Shown here one piece after another: positions 45,366-54,735 of a stretch of DNA of 64,000 bases (the stretch's first letter is position 1; every line of letters starts with the position of its first letter). A model generated the notes under the pieces. That model saw only the letters and a list, made by a program, of their open reading frames with translations, did not search any database and was not told the DNA's origin. The stretch is from Salinimonas chungwhensis DSM 16280 (GTDB lineage: Bacteria > Pseudomonadota > Gammaproteobacteria > Enterobacterales > Alteromonadaceae): the NCBI RefSeq assembly GCF_000378185.1, contig NZ_KB899390.1:1-64000 (forward strand). Reading direction: 5' to 3'. Position numbers and translations under genes: made by a program.

Positions 45366-45629
45366 ATGCAAGTAATGGTAGAACTTTCTTTATATCCGCT
45401 GGCCAATGAATTTATTGGTCCCATCAAAGCATTTCTGGATCGTATCAACAGCTATGATGAGTTGGCGGTTACTACCTGCTCAACCAGCACCCAGATAACG
45501 GGTGATTACCAGCAGGTGATGAACTTGCTGGGCCAGGAGATGCAACGTACCCATGAAGAAGTTGGGCAGGCAGTATTTGTGGCCAAATTTTTAAATTTTG
45601 ATGCCATGCAGTCGCGTGACCATGACTGA
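45366..45629 (+). CDS. thiamine-binding protein, MTH1187/YkoF-like
   Basis: 87 aa protein of the thiamine-binding DUF77/MTH1187 family. The N-terminus MQVMVELSLYPL and the TTCSTSTQITGDYQQVMNLL segment fit the ferredoxin-like fold that in YkoF binds thiamine or hydroxymethylpyrimidine. AGGAG overlaps the receptor stop 6 bases before ATG. There is no signal peptide, so it acts in the cytoplasm. Its stop overlaps the next start (ATGACTGA), so both are co-translated. Confidence 0.8.
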   Translation: MQVMVELSLYPLANEFIGPIKAFLDRINSYDELAVTTCSTSTQITGDYQQVMNLLGQEMQRTHEEVGQAVFVAKFLNFDAMQSRDHD

Positions 45630-46230
45630 TACATTTTTTGCCCAGATTTTGGCTACCTCGCTGGCCGAATGGCTGGCGGTAGTTCTGGCAATTGCCTATG
45701 TATGGCTGGCGGCAAGACAAAACAGTTGGTGCTGGCTGTGCGCATTTCTCAGCACAGCCATATACACCTATCTGTTCTGGCAGGTTACCCTGCCATTTCA
45801 GTCCCTGCTGAACTTTTTTTATATGATTATGGCTGTTTACGGGTACTTGCAGTGGAAAAAAGGCGGGCAGGAGCAAGCCGGCGTGCAGTCACTGCCATGG
45901 TATTGGCACCTTGCGATAGTCCCAACTTTACTGCTTGCCGGGTGGGGGCTGGCGACCATTGCGGCAGGGCAGTTCAATAACGAATTTTTGTGGCTGGATG
46001 CCTGTATTCAGGTATTGAGTGTGGTGACAACGTTTATGGTGGCACATAAAGTCTTGCAAAACTGGGTGTATTGGTTTTTCATAAACCTCGCTTCAGCGTA
46101 TCTTTATGCTCAATCAGGGTTGATTTTATCTGCCTGCCTGTTTGCTGGATATGTAGGATTTTCTGTTTACGGATACTGGCAATGGCTCGGCCAATGGAAA
46201 CTGCAACATGGAACACATGTCTATAATTGA
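45622..46230 (+). CDS. pnuT: PnuC-family thiamine transporter PnuT
   Basis: 202 aa inner-membrane protein with about seven hydrophobic segments and the PnuC-family features WLAARQNSWCW near the start, LLNFFYMIMAVYGYLQWKKG in the middle, and the repeat-like LILSACLFAGYVGFSVYGYWQW at the end. PnuC proteins import nicotinamide riboside, but members under THI control (PnuT) import thiamine; the riboswitch and neighbours support PnuT. ATG 45622 overlaps the previous stop by 8 bases. An upstream in-frame ATG at 45601 lacks support. Confidence 0.88.
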   Translation: MTDTFFAQILATSLAEWLAVVLAIAYVWLAARQNSWCWLCAFLSTAIYTYLFWQVTLPFQSLLNFFYMIMAVYGYLQWKKGGQEQAGVQSLPWYWHLAIVPTLLLAGWGLATIAAGQFNNEFLWLDACIQVLSVVTTFMVAHKVLQNWVYWFFINLASAYLYAQSGLILSACLFAGYVGFSVYGYWQWLGQWKLQHGTHVYN

Positions 46231-47005
46231 AGAATTAAAGCCTGCATTATCGCTATCAGATGAGGCGAGGCTTACTCAAATCGAAGCTGGTGAAGTCAAT
46301 CAGGTTTTTCAGCTGGAGGACGGCCACAACTGTTATGCGGTTAAGTCGCTGGCCAGGGATGAATTCAGTGGTATTAATCGTTTCCATCAATATCTTTTGC
46401 AAGAACAACTGGCTCATCGCAGTATCGCCCCGTCTCCTGTCTGGATGAATCAGTCGCAGAATCTGTGGGTGGAAAAGTGGTTGGAAAAGCAACCCGCACA
46501 AGAACTGGCTGGCAAAGATATTCCTGTAACCCTGGGCGCGGTGATAGCCAATATTCATAGTCAGCCGGTGACAGTGCGCCCCCTGAATTTGCCCCAGAGG
46601 TTACATCATTATATTGAAAGGGCAGGGTTAGCGCCTGATCATAAGTTGGTCAGGCAAACCCATCAGATCATTAGTCAGTACGCCTTGGATTATGTACCTG
46701 CTGAGCATCTGGTCCTTTGCCACAATGATCTGTCGTGGGGACACGTTCAGTCGGTAGAGCCAATGATAATTGTAGACTGGGAATATGGAGCGATGGGAAA
46801 CCGTTTTTTTGATCTGGCTTCCTGCGCCAGTATCAATCAGTTCGATGAGACAGAAACCGCGCGGTTAATCGAAGAATATGCAAGGGCGACAACCATCAGC
46901 CATACCACTGTGGAACATTTTTTTGCTGAACAACAACAGGTAGTTGCCGTGACCGAAGCGTTATGGGAAGCAGCACTTAAAGCAAATCATCCTGACCAGT
47001 CCTAG
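46208..47005 (+). CDS. thiamine kinase-like phosphotransferase
   Basis: 265 aa, aminoglycoside phosphotransferase/choline kinase fold. Catalytic loop LVLCHNDLSWGHVQ carries the HND motif, and IIVDWEYG the metal-binding aspartate; the nucleotide pocket has QVFQLEDGHNCYAVKSL. With PnuT it would phosphorylate imported thiamine and trap it in the cell, as ThiK does in enterobacteria. It overlaps pnuT by 23 bases from ATG 46208, or 14 from ATG 46217. It is the last gene of the operon; there is no clear terminator before tRNA-Trp. Confidence 0.82.
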   Translation: MEHMSIIEELKPALSLSDEARLTQIEAGEVNQVFQLEDGHNCYAVKSLARDEFSGINRFHQYLLQEQLAHRSIAPSPVWMNQSQNLWVEKWLEKQPAQELAGKDIPVTLGAVIANIHSQPVTVRPLNLPQRLHHYIERAGLAPDHKLVRQTHQIISQYALDYVPAEHLVLCHNDLSWGHVQSVEPMIIVDWEYGAMGNRFFDLASCASINQFDETETARLIEEYARATTISHTTVEHFFAEQQQVVAVTEALWEAALKANHPDQS

Positions 47006-47075
47006 CCAGTTTTTACTCTTATTATCATTAATGGCGAAATCCTGACCACTTAGCGCAAGGGCATCTTAAAAAGTC

Positions 47076-47103
47076 TTTACCTTTCAGCACGCATACGTAT
47101 AAT
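47076..47103 (+). promoter_or_regulatory. promoter of tRNA-Trp
   Basis: TTTACC (47076-47081) and a consensus TATAAT (47098-47103) with a 16-base spacer, followed by a GCGC discriminator typical of stable RNA genes. The tRNA begins 12 bases after the -10 box. Confidence 0.6.
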
Positions 47104-47115
47104 GCATTTCGCGCT

Positions 47116-47192
47116 AGGGGTGTAGTTCGAATTGGTAGAACAGCGGTCTCCAAAACCGATGGTTGGGGGTTCGAGTCCCTCCACCCCTGCCA
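47116..47192 (+). tRNA. trpT: tRNA-Trp (anticodon CCA)
   Basis: Clover-leaf parts are visible: acceptor AGGGGTG (47116-47122) pairs with CACCCCT (47182-47188), the anticodon loop is CTCCAAA with CCA at 47150-47152, the T loop is TTCGAGT, and the genomic 3' end encodes CCA (47190-47192). It is a single tRNA, not clustered, between the thiamine operon and holD. Confidence 0.97.
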
Positions 47193-47238
47193 CTTTCCTT
47201 CTTTTTGTCGTATAGTTAGCACAAATCTTAAAGCCACA

Positions 47239-47712
47239 ATGGCCATGTCGTTTCTTAATCAAGCTCAAATCGCCGCCCTGCAACAGATGGGAATCTGCGT
47301 CTGGCAACGCGCCAATAATTTTGATTTGCCTGCCCAAATGGCGGGATCAGATAATAAAGCGGTAACGTCTGTGGCTGCCGATACGCAGGTTGCGGATGAG
47401 ACAAGAGCGTCTGTGGATAACGCAACCTCACAGGCACGCGTCGCCCAACTTCGTGAATCCCTGAACGCTATGCCAGAGAGCACCGATGGGAGGGAGCCAG
47501 TACCGTTGACTGCTCAGCAACAAAAGCAACATGCCGCATTTGTGACTGATCTCAAACTGGCCTGGAAGGGGTGTCATCCTTCCAAACCTTTTCCTGCTGT
47601 CCATATTGGCGCAGCGTTGTCTGTATCATCTACCACCATCGTCCTGCCAGTCATGCCTGAAGCATTATCTGCCAAGCAAAAATCAATGCTGTGGAAGCTG
47701 TTGTGGCAGTAA
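47239..47712 (+). CDS. holD: DNA polymerase III psi subunit (predicted)
   Basis: 157 aa. Weakly conserved, but the N-terminal LNQAQIAALQQMGICVWQ is the chi-binding stretch of psi (a Q..LQ.MGI..W pattern), and the C-terminal SAKQKSMLWKLLWQ matches the end helices. Immediately followed by rimI in a short overlap, as holD-rimI in E. coli. The middle (residues 40-80) is a low-complexity Ala/Thr/Val-rich linker. The call rests on the position and the short motifs; general sequence divergence of psi is known to be high. Confidence 0.75.
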   Translation: MAMSFLNQAQIAALQQMGICVWQRANNFDLPAQMAGSDNKAVTSVAADTQVADETRASVDNATSQARVAQLRESLNAMPESTDGREPVPLTAQQQKQHAAFVTDLKLAWKGCHPSKPFPAVHIGAALSVSSTTIVLPVMPEALSAKQKSMLWKLLWQ

Positions 47713-48164
47713 AGCCGGTTTTACAGCTCGCCACACAGGATGCTGATGCCATAGAACAGGCCTATCAGATTCATTGCCAGGTCACGTTTGCCCCATGGCG
47801 ACTGGCTACGTTTGTCGATTGCACAACGCCGCCTTATCAGATAATAACGCTTTCATCTGCTGGTGTTTGTGGTTATGCCATTGTTCTTATGGTTGCCGAT
47901 GAAGCAACGCTTATGGACATAGGCGTGGCGCCAGTTTGCCGTGGTCTTGGCTATGGCAACATGTTGATGGATAAAGTTATGCAGATTTGTACCCAAAAGC
48001 AGATGTCTACCTTATGGCTAGAGGTACGCGCCAGTAACAATATCGCTTTGAATTTATACAAATCCTATGGTTTTACCGAGCAGGAGCGGCGTAAAAACTA
48101 TTACAATAGCGCTGCAGGTAAAGAAGATGCGGTGATTATGAAGTATCAAATCGCGCCCGGATAA
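47703..48164 (+). CDS. rimI: ribosomal protein S18-alanine N-acetyltransferase
   Basis: GNAT acetyltransferase that acetylates the N-terminal alanine of ribosomal protein S18. Acetyl-CoA binding motif: DIGVAPVCRGLGYGNMLMDKV, then LWLEVRASNNIALNLYKSYGF and ERRKNYY near the end, as in RimI. GTG 47703 is chosen because GGAAG precedes it by 6 bases and the product (153 aa) aligns in length; GTG 47691 would add four residues. It overlaps the end of holD by 10 bases. Confidence 0.85.
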   Translation: MAVKPVLQLATQDADAIEQAYQIHCQVTFAPWRLATFVDCTTPPYQIITLSSAGVCGYAIVLMVADEATLMDIGVAPVCRGLGYGNMLMDKVMQICTQKQMSTLWLEVRASNNIALNLYKSYGFTEQERRKNYYNSAAGKEDAVIMKYQIAPG

Positions 48165-48415
48165 CAGCAGAACTGCACCTCAACGCCCCTAAGTTTAGAA
48201 TATAGATTATTTCTTACCTAAAGCGAGACTGATAAGCTGCTGTTTTACAAGATGTATGCCTGACCTTTAGCCTTTTTTTCAAAAAGTGTCGATACTGGCG
48301 TATCAGCTGTTATACCCACAATCCTTAGTCAGTTGTCTACTTCACCGCTACTCTTAGCACATCTAATCGACCAGCCCGGTCGCTTTTCATGTCCTAATTG
48401 AAGTGTGTTGTAATT

Positions 48416-50371
48416 ATGACCAGACGATTTCTTCTTTCCAGTATATGCCTTTCTGTTTTAACACTTACTGCCTGTGGTTCGGGCGGTGAAAGCACTGAAA
48501 CATTACCGGCGCCAAATCAGTCCGAACCATTGATTGCGGGGGCATTACCGGCGCCAAGTAACCCTTTGCCAAGTAACCCGTTACCCGGTGAAAGCAAAGA
48601 GGAATTACCCACAGAGGATGTTGCAGAAGAGCCGGCACCTGTTGAGCTGCCTAAAGAAAGCATTCCCATAGGTCAGCTTACAGAAGATGTGACCGCTGAT
48701 CCTGCTCGTTATCGTCTGGGCCATCAGGTCTCAGGTGTAAGCAGCGATATGACGGCCTGGATGTTTTCCGATGTTTTGAAATCCGGTGGCTCAGCAAACG
48801 CCTCGATTAGGCAATCTGAGCACGGTTGGTTTTACAGTAAAGAAGGTACCTTACACACTGACGATCAAAAACAAATCCAGACCGATGCCGATGGCTGGCC
48901 TGTTACAATGACCCTGAAAAATGGCTCAGTCGCAGACGAAATCTACACAACAGTAATGACCTCATCAGTGGATAATGCTTACGAGGCCGGAGTATATACT
49001 TTGCGCTTTGAGGGGCAGGGGACCTTCCGGTTTGAAAATGCTGATATCATTGATCAGACAGATAATACAATTAGTTTGCAGTATCCCGGAGCCGGGGCGC
49101 TGAAAGTGGCTATCACAGAGACTGACCCTGATCAGACCGGAGATTATCTGAAGAATATTTCTCTGGTCCGCCCCGGGGCGGCAGCTGATAGTATTTTTTC
49201 TCAGGCGTATGTGGACTATCTGAAGCCTGGCAAAGTGGTTCGCACAACCAGCATGTTCAGTGATGCAGCACTTTATGCACTACCGGAACATATAGCCCTG
49301 TTTACCGGAAACGGCTGGTCTAATCGAAGTACGCTGCAAAGCAGTCACTGGGGCGCGATATCAGGGGTACCTTATGAAGCGATGACTACCCTGGCGAACG
49401 AATCAATATCAGATTTATGGCTGAATATTCCGCTGGCAGCAGATGATGAATATGTAACGGCACTTGCCCAGCTGTTGAGTGAAACACTGGATGTAAACCG
49501 TATTCTGTATATTGAGCTGGGTAATGAACTGGCTCGCCGTACATATCCTCAGCGCGAAGGGCGAGCGTATGCGCTTGAGCAGGCTAAGCGACGCTGGCCA
49601 GACGCCATGGGGAGTGAGTTGCTCGGGACCTATTCGTTGCTGGCAAAAGAGAATATGCTTATCAGCAATTGGCAGGCTGCCCGGACTCTGGAAATACAGA
49701 CTATTTTCGACACCGTCTGGCAAAATGAAGCTGATAGAGTGGTAACTGTTTTATCCGGTACAGTTAACAACACTATGAAGGACCATCAGTATAACGCTAT
49801 GCTTTTGGAAGGCTTATTGTTGCAGGAATTCGAAAATACCGATGCGCCGGGACTGTTGGTAGATTCTCTGGCGGTAGATCCCCACGTGGTGAACAACTCA
49901 GCCAACCAGTTTAGTGTAGCCAGTGCAGATGCCATGCTTATCGACGCGATCAATTTTGTCGATGGTACCAGTCAGTATTACGAAGATGCCCATGCGCCGG
50001 GCTTGCGTTACGCAATTCGTCGCGCCGCGGCGCTGGCCCGGGATTATAATCTCTCATTGACGGCTTATTCAGGCGGCCATGATTTTAGTGCTTCGTCATA
50101 CCTCAACTACCAGGTGCTTAAAAGTTCTCAGATGTACGATGTTTACCAGTCGGTATTTTCTGTCTGGCGAGAAGAGGGGGGCGGTCTGTTTGTGGCAGGC
50201 AAAGGTATCTCAGGTTCTCAGCAACCCGAGTACTGTGACAGCGCAAGTTATGCCCAAAACGATCGGCCACGCACCATCGGCCTGAAAGAAACACAGGGAC
50301 AAACCGAAGCCGATGCCCATATGTTACGCGCGTTTAACGATGAAATGCGCGCGATTGGACAAATTAAATAA
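48416..50371 (+). CDS. lipoprotein with clan GH-A-like glycosidase domain
   Basis: 651 aa. Lipoprotein signal with lipobox LTAC (Cys20), then a proline-rich linker with tandem LPAPS/NPLP repeats (residues 30-60) and acidic segments. Residues about 90-255 form a beta-rich domain. The rest reads like a TIM-barrel glycosidase: ISDLWLNIPLAADDEYVTAL, then ILYIELGNELARR, where the 'E.GNE' end of strand 4 is where clan GH-A enzymes carry the acid/base glutamate. Later segments (LLVDSLAVDPHV, LSLTAYSGGHDF) fit further strands. Proteins annotated loosely as 'cellulose-binding' share these motifs. The substrate and GH family cannot be named. It is monocistronic with its own terminator. Confidence 0.6.
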   Translation: MTRRFLLSSICLSVLTLTACGSGGESTETLPAPNQSEPLIAGALPAPSNPLPSNPLPGESKEELPTEDVAEEPAPVELPKESIPIGQLTEDVTADPARYRLGHQVSGVSSDMTAWMFSDVLKSGGSANASIRQSEHGWFYSKEGTLHTDDQKQIQTDADGWPVTMTLKNGSVADEIYTTVMTSSVDNAYEAGVYTLRFEGQGTFRFENADIIDQTDNTISLQYPGAGALKVAITETDPDQTGDYLKNISLVRPGAAADSIFSQAYVDYLKPGKVVRTTSMFSDAALYALPEHIALFTGNGWSNRSTLQSSHWGAISGVPYEAMTTLANESISDLWLNIPLAADDEYVTALAQLLSETLDVNRILYIELGNELARRTYPQREGRAYALEQAKRRWPDAMGSELLGTYSLLAKENMLISNWQAARTLEIQTIFDTVWQNEADRVVTVLSGTVNNTMKDHQYNAMLLEGLLLQEFENTDAPGLLVDSLAVDPHVVNNSANQFSVASADAMLIDAINFVDGTSQYYEDAHAPGLRYAIRRAAALARDYNLSLTAYSGGHDFSASSYLNYQVLKSSQMYDVYQSVFSVWREEGGGLFVAGKGISGSQQPEYCDSASYAQNDRPRTIGLKETQGQTEADAHMLRAFNDEMRAIGQIK

Positions 50372-50391
50372 ATACCCCTGATTTCATCCTT

Positions 50392-50416
50392 TAAGGCACT
50401 GTAATCACAGTGCCTT
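50392..50416 (+). terminator. rho-independent terminator of GH-like lipoprotein gene
   Basis: AGGCACTGT-aat-CACAGTGCCTTTTTT forms an 8-bp stem with a T-run, 21 bases after the stop. Confidence 0.9.
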
Positions 50417-50584
50417 TTTTATTAGCTACGCTTTATCCCGCGGCGTTCTCAGCCGTAAACCTACCACTTTGTAACGGCCGAGTGTATTTCAGTGCTTTTA
50501 CACTATATAATCTCGTCCCATTAATTTTGCAATCTAATGGCCGGGCGCTTACACCAGCCTGCCTGCTAACCAATAAGTCAGATC

Positions 50585-52174
50585 ATGAGTAATAACGCGC
50601 TAGCGAGCGAAATTCAAAAACGACGCACCTTTGCTATAATATCGCACCCGGATGCCGGAAAAACCACTATCACGGAAAAAGTATTGTTATTTGGACGTGC
50701 CCTGCAAAAGGCCGGTACGGTAAAAGGCAAAAAGTCTGGTCAGCATGCCAAATCCGACTGGATGGAAATGGAAAAGGAACGGGGTATCTCGGTAACTACC
50801 TCCGTGATGCAGTTTCCTTATGCCGATCATCTGGTGAATCTGCTGGATACACCCGGACACGAAGATTTTTCTGAAGATACTTATCGGACTCTTACGGCAG
50901 TCGACTCTTGTCTGATGGTAATTGACGCGGCAAAAGGGGTTGAAGCCCGAACGCGCAAGCTGATGGAAGTTACCCGACTACGGGATACTCCTATCATTAC
51001 GTTTATGAACAAACTCGACCGTGATATCCGGGATCCTATGGAGCTGCTGGATGAAGTTGAGACCGAATTGAACATGATGTGCGCTCCCATTACCTGGCCT
51101 ATCGGCAGCGGTAAAGGCTTCAAGGGCATTTATCACCTCTATCGTGACGAGACTATTCTTTATCAAAGTGGCCAGGGCCATACCATTCAGCAAACCCGCA
51201 CGGTGAAAGGGTTAAATAATCCCGACCTGGATGACGCTGTGGGCAGCGAGCTGGCTGGCATACTTCGCGATGAACTGGAACTGGTGCGCGGAGCGTCTAA
51301 CGAGTTTGATGAAGAATTATTTTTGGAAGGAGAGCTGACCCCGGTTTTCTTTGGCACCGCGCTGGGAAATTTTGGTGTCGATCATATGCTTGATGGTCTG
51401 GTTGAATGGGCGCCGGCGCCCAAGTCCAGAGAAACAGAAGACGGTAAAGTGGAATCCGATTCGCCTGAATTCAGCGGCTTTGTATTTAAAATTCAGGCGA
51501 ACATGGATCCCAAACACCGTGACCGCGTTGCCTTTTGTCGAATTGTTTCCGGTAAATACGAAAAAGGCATGAAGATGCGCCACTCGCGGATAGGGAAGGA
51601 CATCCGTATCGCCGACGCGCTTACTTTTCTTGCCGGTGACCGCTCGTTGCTTGAGGAAGCTTATGCAGGCGATATTATTGGTTTGCATAACCACGGTACG
51701 ATTCGTATTGGCGATACATTTACCTCAGGTGAAAACTTTAAATTCACCGGTATCCCTAACTTTGCGCCGGAACTGTTCAAGCGGATCCGCCTGCGTGATC
51801 CGTTGAAGCAAAAGCAATTGTTAAAGGGCCTTATTCAACTTGCTGAAGAAGGGGCTGTCCAGGTTTTCCGCCCGTTGACCAGTAACGATCTCATTGTTGG
51901 CGCCGTGGGTGTGCTGCAGTTTGATGTGGTCGTTGCCCGGCTCAAAGCAGAGTACAATGTGGATGCGCTTTATGAGCACATCAGTGTTAATACCGCACGC
52001 TGGGTTTATAGCAGCGACGAACGAAAGCTGGATGAATTTCGTCGCAAGGCTGAACAGAATCTGGCGCTTGATGGCGGTGACAATTTGACCTATATCGCAC
52101 CTACCATGGTTAATCTGCAACTGGCGCAGGAGCGCTATCCAGACATCCAGTTTACTAAAACTCGCGAGCACTAA
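50585..52174 (+). CDS. prfC: peptide chain release factor 3
   Basis: GTPase that removes RF1/RF2 from the ribosome after termination. 529 aa, normal length. G1 [13 protein letters not shown], the switch region with [12 protein letters not shown]3 [17 protein letters not shown] and G4 FMNKLDRD are intact. The domain order matches RF3 rather than EF-G. It starts at ATG 50585 with a weak SD and is followed after 9 bases by argS. Confidence 0.97.
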   Translation: MSNNALASEIQKRRTFAIISHPDAGKTTITEKVLLFGRALQKAGTVKGKKSGQHAKSDWMEMEKERGISVTTSVMQFPYADHLVNLLDTPGHEDFSEDTYRTLTAVDSCLMVIDAAKGVEARTRKLMEVTRLRDTPIITFMNKLDRDIRDPMELLDEVETELNMMCAPITWPIGSGKGFKGIYHLYRDETILYQSGQGHTIQQTRTVKGLNNPDLDDAVGSELAGILRDELELVRGASNEFDEELFLEGELTPVFFGTALGNFGVDHMLDGLVEWAPAPKSRETEDGKVESDSPEFSGFVFKIQANMDPKHRDRVAFCRIVSGKYEKGMKMRHSRIGKDIRIADALTFLAGDRSLLEEAYAGDIIGLHNHGTIRIGDTFTSGENFKFTGIPNFAPELFKRIRLRDPLKQKQLLKGLIQLAEEGAVQVFRPLTSNDLIVGAVGVLQFDVVVARLKAEYNVDALYEHISVNTARWVYSSDERKLDEFRRKAEQNLALDGGDNLTYIAPTMVNLQLAQERYPDIQFTKTREH

Positions 52175-52183
52175 GATTTTAAT

Positions 52184-53917
52184 ATGAACATACATGCATT
52201 ATTAGTAAGCCGCTTTAGGCAGGCATTGGAAGAAATGAACGTGCAGGATGCACCGGTTCCGGTGGCCCGAAGCGCTCGCCCTGAGTTCGGGGAGTATCAG
52301 TTCAACGGCGCCATGGCATTGGCTAAACAGTTAAAACAAAAGCCTCGGGATATTGCGCAAAACATTGTTGAGCAGGTAAAGCTGGATGACGTGGCACAAA
52401 AACTTGAAGTAGCAGGCCCCGGGTTTATAAATGTCCATCTGAACGATGACTGGCTGGCTAATCAGTGTGAGCTGGCCCTGCACGACCCGCGTCTGGGAAT
52501 TGCCAAACAGCCTGCACAAAATGTGGTGGTGGACTATTCGTCACCGAATCTGGCTAAAGAAATGCACGTCGGGCATCTGCGTACCACGATTATTGGCGAT
52601 AGCGTAGTAAAATTGCTGGAGTTTTTAGGGCACAACGTAATTCGCCAGAACCACATGGGCGACTGGGGCACCCAGTTTGGTATGTTGCTGGCCCATTTTA
52701 ATGACAAACTCCAGGCCAACTGGATGGCTGAGACGGCACTGTCTGATCTGGAAGATTTCTATCGTGAAGCAAAAGTTCGCTTTGACAAAGAAGAGGGTTT
52801 TGCCGATCGCGCCCGTGAGTTTGTGGTGAAGCTTCAGGGTGGCGATCCGGCGTGTTTGTCATTGTGGGAAAAGTTTATTGATATTTCTATTCAACACAGT
52901 GAAGAAGTTTATAAGAAACTCAATGTTAGCCTGACGCGCGACCACGTGATGGGTGAATCAGCATACAATGATGATCTGGCTAATGTGGTAGCTGAGCTGA
53001 AACAGCAGGGAATTGCCGTGGAAGATCAGGGCGCGCAGGTAGTATTTTTGCCTGAGCTTGCCGATAAAGAAGGCACTCCGGCGGTATTTATTGTACAGAA
53101 ATCTGGCGGTGGCTATCTCTACGCCACCACCGACTTAGCGGCGATGCGTTATCGTAGTGGTAAGCTTAATGCTGATCGCACCCTGATACTGACAGATGCG
53201 CGTCAGGCATATCACTTTAAGCAAACAGAAATTGTTGGCCGTAAAGCAGGGTTTATGACGCCTGAGCAATCTTATGAACATTGTCCATTCGGGATGATGC
53301 TGGGCAGTGACGGTAAACCATTTAAAACCCGCACCGGTGGCACGGTTAAGCTGGTGGATTTGCTCGATGAGGCCGTAATCCGGGCCCGGGATCTTATCGC
53401 CAGGCGCAGTTCTGAGCTTAGCGAAGACGAGTTGGACGAGGTGGCGCGTAAAGTAGGTATCGGTGCGGTCAAGTACGCCGACCTTAGTAAAAACAGAACC
53501 ACCGACTACGTGTTTAACTGGGATAGTATGCTTAGTTTTGAAGGTAACACAGCGCCTTATCTACAGTATGCATTCACGCGGGTACAGAGTATTTTCAGAA
53601 AGTCTGGAATTTCCGTGGCGGACCTGCCCGTAGAAATAACATTGGCTGAGAAACAGGAACATGTGTTGGCAGTTCAGCTGATGCAGTTCGAAGAAACCAT
53701 TAATGTGGTCGCCCGGGATGCGACCCCCCATGTGTTATGCGCCTATTTGTATGATCTTGCCTCTGCATTTATGAGTTTTTACGAAGCATGTCCGATACTG
53801 CGCGACGATACGCCGGTGGCAGTTCGGCACAGTCGTCTGGCATTGGCAGCCCTGGTTTCCAACACGATGTCGCTGGGATTATCGTTACTGGGTATCGAAA
53901 CGCTGGAAAAAATGTAA
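52184..53917 (+). CDS. argS: arginine--tRNA ligase
   Basis: Class I aminoacyl-tRNA synthetase, 577 aa. The N-terminal additional domain is followed by the HIGH motif as HVGH in LAKEMHVGHLRTTIIGD. The KMSK loop is replaced by GSDGKPFKTRTGG, as in many bacterial ArgRS. The C-terminal anticodon-binding domain ends LLGIETLEKM. Followed by a terminator, so prfC and argS are probably one transcript. Confidence 0.97.
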   Translation: MNIHALLVSRFRQALEEMNVQDAPVPVARSARPEFGEYQFNGAMALAKQLKQKPRDIAQNIVEQVKLDDVAQKLEVAGPGFINVHLNDDWLANQCELALHDPRLGIAKQPAQNVVVDYSSPNLAKEMHVGHLRTTIIGDSVVKLLEFLGHNVIRQNHMGDWGTQFGMLLAHFNDKLQANWMAETALSDLEDFYREAKVRFDKEEGFADRAREFVVKLQGGDPACLSLWEKFIDISIQHSEEVYKKLNVSLTRDHVMGESAYNDDLANVVAELKQQGIAVEDQGAQVVFLPELADKEGTPAVFIVQKSGGGYLYATTDLAAMRYRSGKLNADRTLILTDARQAYHFKQTEIVGRKAGFMTPEQSYEHCPFGMMLGSDGKPFKTRTGGTVKLVDLLDEAVIRARDLIARRSSELSEDELDEVARKVGIGAVKYADLSKNRTTDYVFNWDSMLSFEGNTAPYLQYAFTRVQSIFRKSGISVADLPVEITLAEKQEHVLAVQLMQFEETINVVARDATPHVLCAYLYDLASAFMSFYEACPILRDDTPVAVRHSRLALAALVSNTMSLGLSLLGIETLEKM

Positions 53918-53960
53918 ACTGTGTTTGTATGTGGGAACACCCATGTTACTTAATTAATAA

Positions 53961-53988
53961 AAGGCTGTTTTGGTGACAGCCTTTTTTT
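53961..53988 (+). terminator. rho-independent terminator after argS
   Basis: AAGGCTGT-tttggtg-ACAGCCTTTTTTT, an 8-bp stem with a T-run, 43 bases after the argS stop and just before the reductase SD. Confidence 0.92.
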
Positions 53989-54005
53989 GTTTTGAAGGAG
54001 TATTT

Positions 54006-54578
54006 ATGCCCAAATTACTAGCATTTGCCGGAAGTACCCGTCGTCATTCATACAATCAGGCTATTCTTGATGTTGCTGTGCAAGGGGCTCAGGAGGCCGG
54101 TGCTGAAGTTACAATGGTCAGTCTGGCTGATTATGCTATGCCTATTTTCAACGAGGATGACGAAGCTGAACAAGGCATTCCGGCCAATGCGCAGGCCTTC
54201 AAAGAATTACTGATTAAACATGATGGCTTTCTTATCGCTTCACCTGAATATAACAGCAGCTATCCTGCACTGTTAAAAAATGCACTGGACTGGGCCTCCC
54301 GTCAGACTGGTGATGAAACGATGATGCAGGCTTACAAAGGCAAAGTGGCCGGGATTATGGCGTCTTCGGCCGGTAGTATTGGTGGTTTGCGAGTCTTGGT
54401 AGTGCTACGCATGCTTTTGGAAAATATGGGGGTGATTGTGGCCCCGAACCAAAAGGCTATCGCAAAAGTCAGTGGTCTGCTGGATGATAACCACAAGGTG
54501 TCAGACGAAAAGACCATCAAACAACTCAAAGGGCTGGGTAGAGACACGGCCATGCTATGTCAGAAAGTGTGTAATTAA
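54006..54578 (+). CDS. NADPH-dependent FMN reductase family protein
   Basis: 190 aa flavodoxin-fold protein. The phosphate-binding loop FAGSTRRHSYN and the characteristic IASPEYNSSYPALLKNALDWASR are the family hallmarks, with a GGLRVLVVLRMLL helix near the end. Likely reduces FMN, quinones or metal oxyanions. ATG 54006 is chosen because AAGGAG lies 5 bases upstream; the longer frame from 53970 runs through the terminator of argS. It is monocistronic, with a T-less hairpin GGGTGAGC/GCTCACCC at 54587-54612 after it. Confidence 0.9.
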   Translation: MPKLLAFAGSTRRHSYNQAILDVAVQGAQEAGAEVTMVSLADYAMPIFNEDDEAEQGIPANAQAFKELLIKHDGFLIASPEYNSSYPALLKNALDWASRQTGDETMMQAYKGKVAGIMASSAGSIGGLRVLVVLRMLLENMGVIVAPNQKAIAKVSGLLDDNHKVSDEKTIKQLKGLGRDTAMLCQKVCN

Positions 54579-54735
54579 TGTTATCCGGGTGAGCGAGCTT
54601 GATTGCTCACCCATTCTGCCCCTCTCTTTATTCCCGCCGGTGGTAGCAAAGACTAATTTCTTCTTGGTGACGGCTATTAAAAAAGTCGTAATTTAGATAC
54701 TATTCGCCGTCTTATTAAACAAGCGAAAGCGGATT

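Noticed and set aside
47239..47712. holD as an unknown protein only
   Set aside because: Position before rimI and end motifs favour psi, although conservation is low.
48165..48415. Hidden gene between rimI and the lipoprotein
   Set aside because: No frame, RNA or terminator was recognised in these 250 bases.
54587..54612. GGGTGAGC/GCTCACCC hairpin as terminator of the flavin reductase
   Set aside because: Good stem but no T-run; left as an unassigned hairpin.
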